This document shows, piece after piece, positions 8,929-16,011 of a stretch of DNA of 64,000 nt. This stretch comes from Candidatus Neomarinimicrobiota bacterium. Its GTDB lineage: Bacteria; Fidelibacterota; JAANXI01. The notes below the pieces were generated by a model, which was not told where the DNA came from, made no database searches, and saw only the letters and a list, made by a program, of their open reading frames with translations. A program made the translations under genes and the position numbers. Positions within the stretch are counted from its first letter, which is position 1, and each line of letters begins with the position of its first letter. The DNA lies in the NCBI GenBank assembly GCA_021734025.1, contig JAIPJS010000003.1:280332-344331 (forward strand). The letters are read 5' to 3'.

Positions 8929-9120
8929 TTAGTGCGAAATGTGAATTTGTAGCTGAGTTGATCTATCGCTGTATTTATTAATTTTTCGATACATATTACG
9001 CCTGAAAAACCAAGACATTTCTGAGAGGCGTAACAAACCCTGTAAAAACAAATTAATTGTATTCTGACGACTCAAATTAGTGCTCTGGGTAATTTCAGAC
9101 TGTATCCTTCGGAGGGTCAT
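8929..9120 (-). CDS. Possible small HTH-like protein
   Basis: A 63-residue frame overlaps the end of the upstream Cys-rich gene by 26 bases. Its N-terminal half ('IQSEITQSTNLSRQNTINLF') reads like a helix-turn-helix. No good ribosome-binding site is seen, and the C-terminal half is basic and undistinguished. It could equally be a chance frame. Confidence 0.3.
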   Translation of the reverse strand: MTLRRIQSEITQSTNLSRQNTINLFLQGLLRLSEMSWFFRRNMYRKINKYSDRSTQLQIHISH

Positions 9121-9286
9121 GCGTCCGAAAGGGATAAAGAGGGCACCTTAAATCCGCACAGTGGCGCACTTCGTTTGCGTTAAATCCCATACATTCCTTG
9201 CAGAAATTGAGAATAGCCGTCTTGCGTGTCAATTCTATTATTTTTGTTTTTCCGTTCCTGGACCGAATCTTATGATTTATAGCCAT
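9095..9286 (-). CDS. Small Cys-rich phage-type protein (putative zinc-binding)
   Basis: A 63-residue protein with 'CKECMGF', then His-Cys and 'CPLYPFR'. This arrangement of four cysteines and a histidine is shared by short proteins of phages and integrative elements, and suggests a small zinc-binding domain. The ATG is preceded by AAGGAGGAT. It follows the TubC-like gene by 18 bases in the same minus-strand operon. Its molecular role is not known to me. Confidence 0.75.
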   Translation of the reverse strand: MAINHKIRSRNGKTKIIELTRKTAILNFCKECMGFNANEVRHCADLRCPLYPFRTHDPPKDTV

Positions 9287-9304
9287 GCGATTATCCTCCT
9301 TAGT

Positions 9305-9757
9305 TCATTGGTGATTTTCTTGGTAATTTTTTACTGGGAATCCGTCCGTGGCTTCCTCTGGAGTCACCGGCCGACCCAGAAATGATTCCAAGCGGTCAAT
9401 TAGTCGTGACAATTCCCGTGTCAGATTTTCCCATTCCGAAAATGCTTTCATGTTTTTCCACTCATCAGGGCCGATTTCGTTTAGTACTCGTTCCAAATCC
9501 TGTTCAATTTGTAGACGTTCATTATATTTCCGCTGAAGTTTCGCCAGTGCATTGAAGTGGAACATGAGATCATCTTTATTTTCATACACTTTTTCTACAA
9601 GTTCTGGGGCTGCAGCCTCCGGAGGAGCTATGCCGATCCGTTTTCCATTAGTAAACAGTTGAATGCTGAGATCCCATTCATGCCCGATTATATCCAGGAC
9701 TGCATCTACATGTATTACAAGTATATCTTTTCGGTCTGTAATTTTTACTCGGTCCAT
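9305..9757 (-). CDS. Small element protein with TubC-like N-terminal docking fold
   Basis: A 150-residue protein. Residues 12-65 ('IQLFTNGKRIGIAPPEAA' through 'NKDDLMFHFNAL') match the pattern of TubC N-terminal docking domains, which in phages and islands often stand next to primase-helicase genes. The rest is helical and highly charged, with a predicted coiled coil ('RKYNERLQIEQDLERVL'). Its ATG overlaps the last codons of the ATPase gene by 13 bases, so translation is probably coupled. A role as a replication accessory is an inference from position. Confidence 0.6.
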   Translation of the reverse strand: MDRVKITDRKDILVIHVDAVLDIIGHEWDLSIQLFTNGKRIGIAPPEAAAPELVEKVYENKDDLMFHFNALAKLQRKYNERLQIEQDLERVLNEIGPDEWKNMKAFSEWENLTRELSRLIDRLESFLGRPVTPEEATDGFPVKNYQENHQ

Positions 9758-11451
9758 AGTCCTTCAACATCTTGTTTATTTATTGCTTCAGTTGACTCAG
9801 TTGCTTCAGAATCCCCGTGGTTAAGCAATTTTCCCCCTGAAGGCTCTCGCTCACTTCCTTCAAGTCCATCAGGTTGCTTCAGGGTTGCTTCAGGCTCGGA
9901 GCCTTTGTCGTTAAGCAGTTCTGGAGTAACTGAAGGTTCTGAAGGTTTATTTGGGTTGTTTTTTGTAAGACGGTACATGCTTCCGCGTTCTTTATTGCCT
10001 TCCCATTCAAATTCAATTCCAATTTGCTGTAACGAGGGAGCAAGTCTGCGTTGCTTTCCGCGTAAGGTTCGGCCGTTAGGAAATTGCTTTGAGTTCTGCA
10101 CCTTGTCGGACACCTGTTCGCCTAACGCTTCAATCAATTCCGTGGCCGTGCCTCTCCATTCCTGGTGGTCTGTCATCAGGGAGCGTATTGCTGTTGCGGT
10201 GACATCGGCCCCCAGTCCAATTTCAACGGCCTCACTGCGATTCTCCATATAGTCCGCCAGAAATGTCTCATGTTCCCATCCTAATGCCGGTTCTGCTGCT
10301 GTAACCCACCGAGCGAAATCGAGCATCCTGGCCTTGTTAAGGCTCAATTGTGTTTCCTGGACGTTTCGCAAGGCATGGGATACGGCGTCAAAAACAGCAC
10401 CTAACAGCTGCGGATATGCCCGATTAAATCGGGGCCAAAATGCTTCCTCATCGATGTAATGTTCAATCCGGGGGAGGTCTAATGTGAGTGAGCGATCTTG
10501 TAAGTCGCCACGCGTTGCAATGTCATCTATGCCATTCAAAATAATCGGACGCTTAGCCTGGAATATTTCCTCGCCTCGGTTTGTGTACAGTGTACGCTTA
10601 GAGAACCCTGCTCCAGTAGAAAGTCGACAAAGGGCATCAGAGAGCCAGACCGGCGCGCCGGATAAGTTGTCTAAAGCGATAACCCGGCTATTTTCTGCCG
10701 CAATTGCCAGCTCCTCCTCATTGCGGGGGCGGGTCCGTGTCGGAGCCTGATTCGGGTCGATGAGAGAGCGGATCACCTTTGAACCGGTGCTTTTCGCAGT
10801 TCCACGGCCTCCCTGGAGAATCAAAATCGCATATGGGCCGGAGGGGTGATAGGCTCCAATGATAAAGCCCACCATAAGCCGAAAATCTGATTCCTGTTCA
10901 TAATTTAGGAACGGCTTTAATTGTGATATACTCCCGCCGGATTGTGGCATCGGCAATGGGAGCATCCCACCGGGACGGATAAATTTTACGGGAGGATTTT
11001 TCACAACTTCCCATCCGTCCGGGGTGATTTTTACTGCATCCCAGTTCTCGTTAGCCAGGTCTACCCAAATATTACCGTCGATGCTGGCGGTTCGGACATG
11101 CACCGGCTTTTCCGGGCCATCAAATTGAGCGATGGATTCGATAGTCGCTAGGGCATCAGTTTTTGCCTGAGAATGGGGCGCGCTGCCTGTCTGCTGATAA
11201 TAGTCATGATACAGCCACCGGGTGAAGCCTGAATATTTTAAAGTGAAGGTTTCCCAGTGATCGTCAACAGGGATACTGGCAAACGGCTCTTTATTCGGGC
11301 TGTGAAACAGCTCTGCACGCCGGGCGATCTGTATTAAGCGTTCTGTCTGTGTCGGGTCTTTGTCCGGTTCTTTGGGATTCTCCAGTACTTTTTTCACCGG
11401 CCGTTCACCTTCCGTTTTCACCTTATCATTAAAATCAGATTGATTACTCAT
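9745..11451 (-). CDS. P-loop ATPase, putative replicative helicase of the element
   Basis: This 568-residue protein has a Walker A motif 'GGRGTAKST' at about residues 214-222 and a Walker B-like 'RVIALDNLS' about 40 residues later. A region resembling the helicase half of phage and island primase-helicases follows ('RPIILNGIDDIATRGDLQDRSLTLDLPRI'). The C-terminal ~100 residues are Pro/Glu/Ser-rich and look disordered. The start at 11451 was chosen because GAAAGGA lies upstream of it and the ATG overlaps the primase stop as ATGAGTAA; the frame is open further upstream. With the neighbouring TOPRIM gene it would form a split primase/helicase that replicates the excised element. Confidence 0.75.
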   Translation of the reverse strand: MSNQSDFNDKVKTEGERPVKKVLENPKEPDKDPTQTERLIQIARRAELFHSPNKEPFASIPVDDHWETFTLKYSGFTRWLYHDYYQQTGSAPHSQAKTDALATIESIAQFDGPEKPVHVRTASIDGNIWVDLANENWDAVKITPDGWEVVKNPPVKFIRPGGMLPLPMPQSGGSISQLKPFLNYEQESDFRLMVGFIIGAYHPSGPYAILILQGGRGTAKSTGSKVIRSLIDPNQAPTRTRPRNEEELAIAAENSRVIALDNLSGAPVWLSDALCRLSTGAGFSKRTLYTNRGEEIFQAKRPIILNGIDDIATRGDLQDRSLTLDLPRIEHYIDEEAFWPRFNRAYPQLLGAVFDAVSHALRNVQETQLSLNKARMLDFARWVTAAEPALGWEHETFLADYMENRSEAVEIGLGADVTATAIRSLMTDHQEWRGTATELIEALGEQVSDKVQNSKQFPNGRTLRGKQRRLAPSLQQIGIEFEWEGNKERGSMYRLTKNNPNKPSEPSVTPELLNDKGSEPEATLKQPDGLEGSEREPSGGKLLNHGDSEATESTEAINKQDVEGLWTE

Positions 11452-12331
11452 GTACAGTCCTTTCAAACTCTGGTATGCAATACTTCGCGTTTGCAGCCTT
11501 CGCTGCTTTAATAGCGGCCTCAATTCCTGGATTTCTGCCTATTTTTTGTTCCGTCTGCCAGTCATTATCTCCCGCAATAATAATTTCTTTATCAGGGTAT
11601 TTTTTCCGCATTGCTTTTGCTACGCGGATGAGATTAGAGTCGTTAAAGGCAACTGTCGTGGCTTGCCCTGTTAATTCAAAAATCGTGGCAGCGGTCGCGA
11701 AGCCTTCTGCGATGTATAACACATCTTTCAGTTCACCGATAGGGAAGTAGCCTGCCTTCGTTTTGCCACCAGTGAAATAGGCTTTGGTCCCATCGGCATC
11801 AATGGATTGCAGGCTTTGAAATTCGCCGCTGTGAGCATTATAAACTGGTATTAATAAATATGGTGGCGTTACGCGATAAAAGCCGCTCTGTGGCGTCTCA
11901 GTGTACCGAATACCGTGCGGCTGTATGCCTTTTGCCAATAGGTAAGGAAAACGATCCGGTGCAGGTATCGAATCCCTCCAGATGTGCTTTGCTCTGACTG
12001 CCGCCTGTCGATACTTTTCCCGCCGTTCACGTTCCCGTTTTGCTTTTTCCAGCTGAATTTTTTTTCGATATTTTACTCTATCAACATCGGACAGGGTTTC
12101 CGTTTTTCCTGCACTCCATGTTAGTTTTGGAGTGCATCGCCAGCATCCGAAGGCGCCGCCGGGAAATTCGCCGGGATAAAAAATGTACCAACCGTTATTT
12201 CGCCGAGGGCTGCATTTACAAGCAAACCGGTGAAAATCGCTGTCAGGAATAATTTCGTGATAGCCTAATCCAGTGGATGAAATGGCCCTGTTAAACTTTT
12301 GGAGATAATCGATTTCGGTGTTATATTTCAT
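11444..12331 (-). CDS. TOPRIM-type primase of the element
   Basis: A 295-residue DNA primase. The N-terminal part contains 'HRFACKCSPRR' and 'FPGGAFGCWRCTP', with Cys pairs that could bind zinc. A charged coiled coil (about residues 85-110) leads into the TOPRIM fold with 'LYIAEGFATAATI' (catalytic Glu) and 'EIIIAGDND' (DxD). It would lay primers for element replication beside the downstream ATPase. The ATG at 12331 is preferred; an upstream GTG at 12349 is also open but lies inside a hairpin. Confidence 0.85.
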   Translation of the reverse strand: MKYNTEIDYLQKFNRAISSTGLGYHEIIPDSDFHRFACKCSPRRNNGWYIFYPGEFPGGAFGCWRCTPKLTWSAGKTETLSDVDRVKYRKKIQLEKAKRERERREKYRQAAVRAKHIWRDSIPAPDRFPYLLAKGIQPHGIRYTETPQSGFYRVTPPYLLIPVYNAHSGEFQSLQSIDADGTKAYFTGGKTKAGYFPIGELKDVLYIAEGFATAATIFELTGQATTVAFNDSNLIRVAKAMRKKYPDKEIIIAGDNDWQTEQKIGRNPGIEAAIKAAKAANAKYCIPEFERTVHE

Positions 12332-12347
12332 TGTCAAAAGCTTCTTC

Positions 12348-12370
12348 ACCCCCTGTTTCCCGCAGGGGGT
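12348..12370. promoter_or_regulatory. Hairpin at the primase translation start
   Basis: ACCCCCTG and CAGGGGGT form a perfect 8-bp stem around a 7-nt loop. On the minus strand the 3' arm, AGGGGGTGAAG, is the only purine-rich ribosome-binding candidate for the primase, so folding would hide it. On the plus strand the hairpin is followed by ATTTTTT and would act as a terminator against antisense transcription. Confidence 0.6.
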
Positions 12371-12391
12371 ATTTTTTAATAGTGTAAGTGT

Positions 12392-12583
12392 TTAATCTTC
12401 AATCCAGAGGGAGGCATGGATCAATCGCTTTGAGATTTTCTTCATTGTGCTGTTTAACCGGGTGATCTCATTTTTTAAATCTGGGCTGTCTCTCCAATAT
12501 TTTGAGCTTTCATCAGAATCGATGAATTTTCTGATCTCTCCACGAAGTCCTTGGATTTTTACTCCAACATCATACCCACCCAT
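12392..12583 (-). CDS. Small charged element protein
   Basis: A 63-residue protein with a good ribosome-binding site (GCGAAAGGAGATTCAAT before ATG). It is helical and charged ('LKNEITRLNSTMKKISKRLI' looks like a short coiled coil), with no Cys motif or membrane segment. It lies between the excisionase-like genes and the primase in the minus-strand operon. I do not recognise the family. Confidence 0.6.
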   Translation of the reverse strand: MGGYDVGVKIQGLRGEIRKFIDSDESSKYWRDSPDLKNEITRLNSTMKKISKRLIHASLWIED

Positions 12584-12713
12584 ATTGAATCTCCTTTCGC
12601 TAAAAAGTGTATTATCGGCTTTTTTCTTTAAGCTTTATTGGCTTCACGTCGCATATTTTTAAACACTTTTTTGCACCTTCAAAGCGCCGTGAATCAATAG
12701 TTTTTTCGGAATT

Positions 12714-13004
12714 TTACCCATTCTCACGACGCGGGATCTGATTGCATTCCATAAATTCAACTACATCCGCTCGCTTATAAAAAATTTTTCGATTGTGCTT
12801 AGTAAAAGGAATCTGGCGCGTATCTCGGTAATGCTTTTGTTGAGGACGGCTCAGTTTAAATTCTTTTTCAACGGCCTCAGTCGTTAGCCACTCGTCTTCA
12901 GTGATTTGTTTAACAATCTCTGGCACTTTTGCCGATACAGTTTTATCAACCGCTTGGGAAATCATTTCCTGCAATTCATCCGGCTCTATCACAACAATGC
13001 TCAT
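12714..13004 (-). CDS. HTH excisionase-like DNA-binding protein
   Basis: A 96-residue protein. The C-terminal ~55 residues follow the MerR-like/AlpA helix-turn-helix pattern used by excisionases: 'WLTTEAVEKEFKLSRPQQKHY', then 'RQIPFTKHNRKIFYKRADVVEFM'. The N-terminus is an amphipathic helix. Its ATG overlaps the preceding gene's stop by 4 bases. Such proteins bind att arms to drive excision or activate element promoters. Direct evidence for either role is absent. Confidence 0.75.
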   Translation of the reverse strand: MSIVVIEPDELQEMISQAVDKTVSAKVPEIVKQITEDEWLTTEAVEKEFKLSRPQQKHYRDTRQIPFTKHNRKIFYKRADVVEFMECNQIPRRENG

Positions 13005-13225
13005 TCTGACACCTCATTGTGGGATTTTTTTAAATGTTCTTTGACGATCTTGATTGAATCGGGATGATATAAGTTGGGGATACCAGGTCCAGAGGAAGGC
13101 CGAATTAGCGGGAGTCTCCGAAGACTACGGAGGTAGTCGATTTTGTACGGCGGTGCTTCAGTTTTGTCTACGAGTTCACCGCGCGTTAGTCCATTGGAAA
13201 TATTATAATTGTTAGTATGTCCCAT
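13001..13225 (-). CDS. Small winged-helix-like DNA-binding protein
   Basis: A 74-residue protein with AAGGAGG seven bases before its ATG. 'GLTRGELVDKTEAPPYKIDY' followed by 'LPLIRPSSGPGIPNLYHPDS' resembles a MerR-type winged HTH: helix, recognition helix, then a wing ending in a tyrosine-containing strand. It is translationally coupled to the excisionase-like gene, so the pair may act together on recombination directionality or on transcription. Confidence 0.65.
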   Translation of the reverse strand: MGHTNNYNISNGLTRGELVDKTEAPPYKIDYLRSLRRLPLIRPSSGPGIPNLYHPDSIKIVKEHLKKSHNEVSE

Positions 13226-13376
13226 GAGAACCTCCTTGTTTCCTTTATTCTCTCACTCATGGGGACAATACCGCTATGAAATATTTTGATGCAAATCTTA
13301 TAATTACTTACACGAAATTTTTTTGAATAACTTTAAATACAATAATATCAATAATTTAAAATACTTATTTGGGAAA

Positions 13377-14060
13377 TTACTTATCTGATGGTCTACCTCT
13401 CCTTCGGTCATAGTCGGGATTTTTATACCAACTCATTCCACCGGTTGAAAATTCCAGCCCTATGGCTTTATATTCCTCATATAAATCATGAAGGTATTTG
13501 CTTCTTGTACCATCAGGGGTAATTTCATGATAGATTTTCTGTTTCCACTTGGTTACGGTTTCCTCATCCGCTACATCATTACGAGCCTGATCAACTAGAT
13601 TTTTCAATTTTTGTTTTTTTGTAGGGTTCTTTCGCTGGTTTCTAATTTTATTCCTTAGATTTTTAATATATTGTTTCAACGATTCCTTTTGGCTTTTGTA
13701 TTTTTCGGAGCCTGGAATTGGATTTTGGGTCTCAATGAACCACTCTTTCACTATTTCAAATTTTTCCTGAAAGTTTTTCTCTCTTTGTTTAAATATCTCG
13801 ATTTTTGATTTTTCTTCATTAACCAAATTGTTAAAAATTTTCAGGTAATCTTCTTTTGATATTGGGGCACTAATTTTTTCATACATAGGGGTATAATTGT
13901 TAATAATTGCCTTTTCCTCCTGTATCATTCCTGCATAATACTCAATTTCCCTTAACAGTGAATGGAATACGTGTTCAGCCTCATTGAGGTCTGCTGGTCT
14001 AAATTCTAACTGCCCATGTTTATTTTGAGAAAATAGTTCGTCCAATAAATAATTACTCAT
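13377..14060 (-). CDS. Coiled-coil protein of unknown function, coupled to integrase
   Basis: A 227-residue protein, very rich in Lys and Glu, with long predicted coiled coils in the middle ('IEIFKQREKNFQEKFEIVKE' and the basic 'KNLRNKIRNQRKNPTKKQKL'). It ends in a Tyr/Arg-rich tail ('YKNPDYDRRRGRPSDK'). Its ATG at 14060 overlaps the integrase stop as ATGAGTAA, the same 8-base overlap as at the primase/ATPase junction; the frame extends further upstream without a better start. The basic, extended form suits a nucleic-acid-binding partner of the recombinase. I do not recognise a family. Confidence 0.65.
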   Translation of the reverse strand: MSNYLLDELFSQNKHGQLEFRPADLNEAEHVFHSLLREIEYYAGMIQEEKAIINNYTPMYEKISAPISKEDYLKIFNNLVNEEKSKIEIFKQREKNFQEKFEIVKEWFIETQNPIPGSEKYKSQKESLKQYIKNLRNKIRNQRKNPTKKQKLKNLVDQARNDVADEETVTKWKQKIYHEITPDGTRSKYLHDLYEEYKAIGLEFSTGGMSWYKNPDYDRRRGRPSDK

Positions 14061-15294
14061 TTTCGGTGTCCTTTCCATTAAATGCTTGTTCAAGCGCCGA
14101 ATCAACGGTATCCTCATCAAAACTTTTTAAATATGCTTCCGTTGTTTTCAAGTCGGAGTGTCCGAGCGTCTTACTTATACTGTATAAGTCCATACCGCGT
14201 TTGCGTACAAAATCTGCGTAACTATGGCGCGCCAAATGGAATGTAAGGTTAACATCTATTTTTGCTTTATCCGCCAATGTTTTGAGATACTTATTAACTA
14301 GGGCATTCTTACTTCCGATGTGTTTCTGCTCATCCCAATGGGACGGATACTCTTTTTCCAGTAAGGGAAAGAGCCGATCTTCAGGCTTTGTTGTGGGGTA
14401 CCGATTCAAAATTTCTAGCGCTTGTGGCAATATCTTTACTGATTTGAATTTACCGGTTTTTCCCATGCGGTATTCTAATATTTTTCCCCGGTCTGAATCT
14501 TCCTTAATATTCTCTTGACGTAACCGGCAAACATCACTGAAACGAATACCACCGCAGTAGAAGGAAAACAGCCAGAAATTCCGGGCATGCCATACCCATG
14601 TGTCCGGTTCCAATTCTAAATTTTCCATTTTTTGAATCTGTTGCATCGACAGTTTGTCTTTGGTGACAGGTTCCTTTTTTAGCTCATAGGTCAAAAACGG
14701 GTTGGCTTCCATCGGGATAATTTTTTCCTTCACCGCCTCCCGGATCACGCGCCGAAGATACTTCAGATTTTTGTAGATGGTATTTGGAGCGTTGTTGTAA
14801 GGTTTCTTTTTCAGGAACGTCTCAAATTTCCGTAAAAAATCGGTGTCGATGTGGGTAAAGGGGAGAGGGCCGTCATCAGTGAAAGCCTTTAATTTGTTCA
14901 AAACAACCTTATAGTTCTTATAGTCCCAGTGGCGTTCGCGTTCTTTGAGGAAATTGAGAAATTTTTCGTAATACGCCTTCGCATCTTTCAGGTCTGCACC
15001 GGTGATACGTTCCTTTATATTTTTGGCTGTCAACTGAGTATGGTGATCGTCTTTGACGGCAATTATAGCATCTTGAGCCTTGTTTTTTTCTCTCTCCAGG
15101 TGATCGTTATACCGGGTATCGTTCGGGTGATTTTTTCGTACTTCCTGCTTATCGGCGTTCCACTGGGAGGGCTGCACCTGCACATCTGTTGCAATGAAGC
15201 GGGTTTTTCGGTCGTGACTGATCCGTAAATACACCGGACACGTCCCATCTTCTCGTTGCTTCTGCTCGCGTAACACAAATTTGAGTTTTGCCAT
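14053..15294 (-). CDS. Tyrosine recombinase / integrase
   Basis: A 413-residue integrase of the Bacteroidota phage-integrase type. Residues 1-75 form an arm-DNA-binding domain ('GTCPVYLRISHDRKTRFIAT'), about 100-205 the SAM-like core-binding domain, and about 215-395 the catalytic domain. The catalytic residues are visible: Arg251 ('GGIRFSD'), His353 and Arg356 ('HLARHSY'), His379 ('LGHSD') and Tyr388 ('EAYLKSF'). It lies about 200 bases inside attR and is transcribed inward. It is the obvious candidate for inserting the element into tRNA-Arg. Confidence 0.95.
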   Translation of the reverse strand: MAKLKFVLREQKQREDGTCPVYLRISHDRKTRFIATDVQVQPSQWNADKQEVRKNHPNDTRYNDHLEREKNKAQDAIIAVKDDHHTQLTAKNIKERITGADLKDAKAYYEKFLNFLKERERHWDYKNYKVVLNKLKAFTDDGPLPFTHIDTDFLRKFETFLKKKPYNNAPNTIYKNLKYLRRVIREAVKEKIIPMEANPFLTYELKKEPVTKDKLSMQQIQKMENLELEPDTWVWHARNFWLFSFYCGGIRFSDVCRLRQENIKEDSDRGKILEYRMGKTGKFKSVKILPQALEILNRYPTTKPEDRLFPLLEKEYPSHWDEQKHIGSKNALVNKYLKTLADKAKIDVNLTFHLARHSYADFVRKRGMDLYSISKTLGHSDLKTTEAYLKSFDEDTVDSALEQAFNGKDTENE

Positions 15295-15363
15295 AATGAC
15301 TATCCTTTTTGCCGATCGATTACTATTGATCCTACATAAATTAAGTTGTACTAAATATACGAT

Positions 15364-15385
15364 GGTACAGCTATAGGTACAACAA
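15364..15385. repeat. Right copy of subterminal repeat (probable integrase arm site)
   Basis: An exact copy, in direct orientation, of the 22 bases at 5161-5182. It lies between the integrase start and attR, 115 bases from the latter, where it could also let integrase repress its own promoter. Confidence 0.75.
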
Positions 15386-15500
15386 TTTCCCTTATTTAAT
15401 TATATTCGGAGTTGACTTAAGCAATGTGAAACCCTATTATACTGGTAAATACAAGGGAGCTCCGGGGAAAATGAGCAAAAGAGAGAAATGGTATTTTGAG

Positions 15501-15516
15501 TCCTGTAGGGCGTACT
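15501..15516. repeat. attR: right attachment-site direct repeat
   Basis: TCCTGTAGGGCGTACT is identical to the tRNA-Arg 3' end at 5092-5107. No other part of the tRNA is present here, so this is the residual duplication and not a second tRNA gene. Confidence 0.92.
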
Positions 15517-15523
15517 TGATTTT

Positions 15524-15560
15524 AAACCCCGCTAACCCCCTGTTGGCGGGGTTTTCTTGT
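15524..15560 (+). terminator. Displaced native terminator of tRNA-Arg
   Basis: AAACCCCGC / GCGGGGTTT, extended by further pairs inside, forms a stem followed by T-rich sequence, 8 bases after attR. No plus-strand gene ends just upstream, so it most simply belongs to tRNA-Arg before the element was inserted. Confidence 0.75.
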
Positions 15561-16011
15561 TGTGACAATGCGGCTCTATGTGTATAAATATTTTAGGTTG
15601 TCAGGTTAAAGTTCTGTTTTTCACAAGTAGAACGTATTTCATTTTCGTTCCTATTGGTTAAATAATGCCATACACACTTCATTTATCAACTTTATTGTGT
15701 TTTTCCAGTGAACCTTCGTTTTCATTGAAATAGGGATCTTGGTTTACAGGGTTGTAATTGGTCTGGTGGTATCTCTCAGTGATAATATTTCTGAGGAATT
15801 TTTACTATCCGATACTTTCACAATGGTGTCGAATTTGTAGTTGGATTTGATGTTGTAGTATGCCATATTAATACAACTTATTGGATAAAATTATTGATAA
15901 CTATTCAGGTCCTTCCCACTCTCTGCCATATCAATAATTTCGACCCTACCCATTTTTTAAAACTGATGAATAGCATTCAACATAGATTCCCGTTTAGACG
16001 GAGGAGTGGAT
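15561..16011. other. Intergenic stretch before the FN3-repeat operon
   Basis: No gene is visible on either strand. It should hold the promoter of the three-gene operon that follows. GGAGGAG at 16000-16006 is the ribosome-binding site of the first gene. Confidence 0.6.

Larger units (their letters stand above)
5092..15516. mobile_element. Integrative element in tRNA-Arg, with TOPRIM primase and tyrosine integrase
   Basis: A ~10.4-kb element lies between the two 16-bp tRNA-derived repeats. Its right end carries an integrase gene. Its centre carries excisionase-like, primase and ATPase genes all on the minus strand, and its left third carries cargo genes on the plus strand. The DNA is clearly more AT-rich than the flanks, especially from 5.2 to 9.2 kb and from 13.2 to 14.1 kb. 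There are no capsid, portal, terminase or conjugation genes, so it looks like a satellite-type or replicative genomic island that needs a helper for transfer. Confidence 0.9.

Noticed and set aside
15501-15516. A second tRNA-Arg gene at the element's right end
   Set aside because: Only the last 14 tRNA bases plus two more are present. The upstream sequence does not form any tRNA arm, so it is the att duplication.
5092-15516. A complete prophage or conjugative element
   Set aside because: No capsid, portal, terminase, tail, lysis, relaxase or type IV secretion genes are present.
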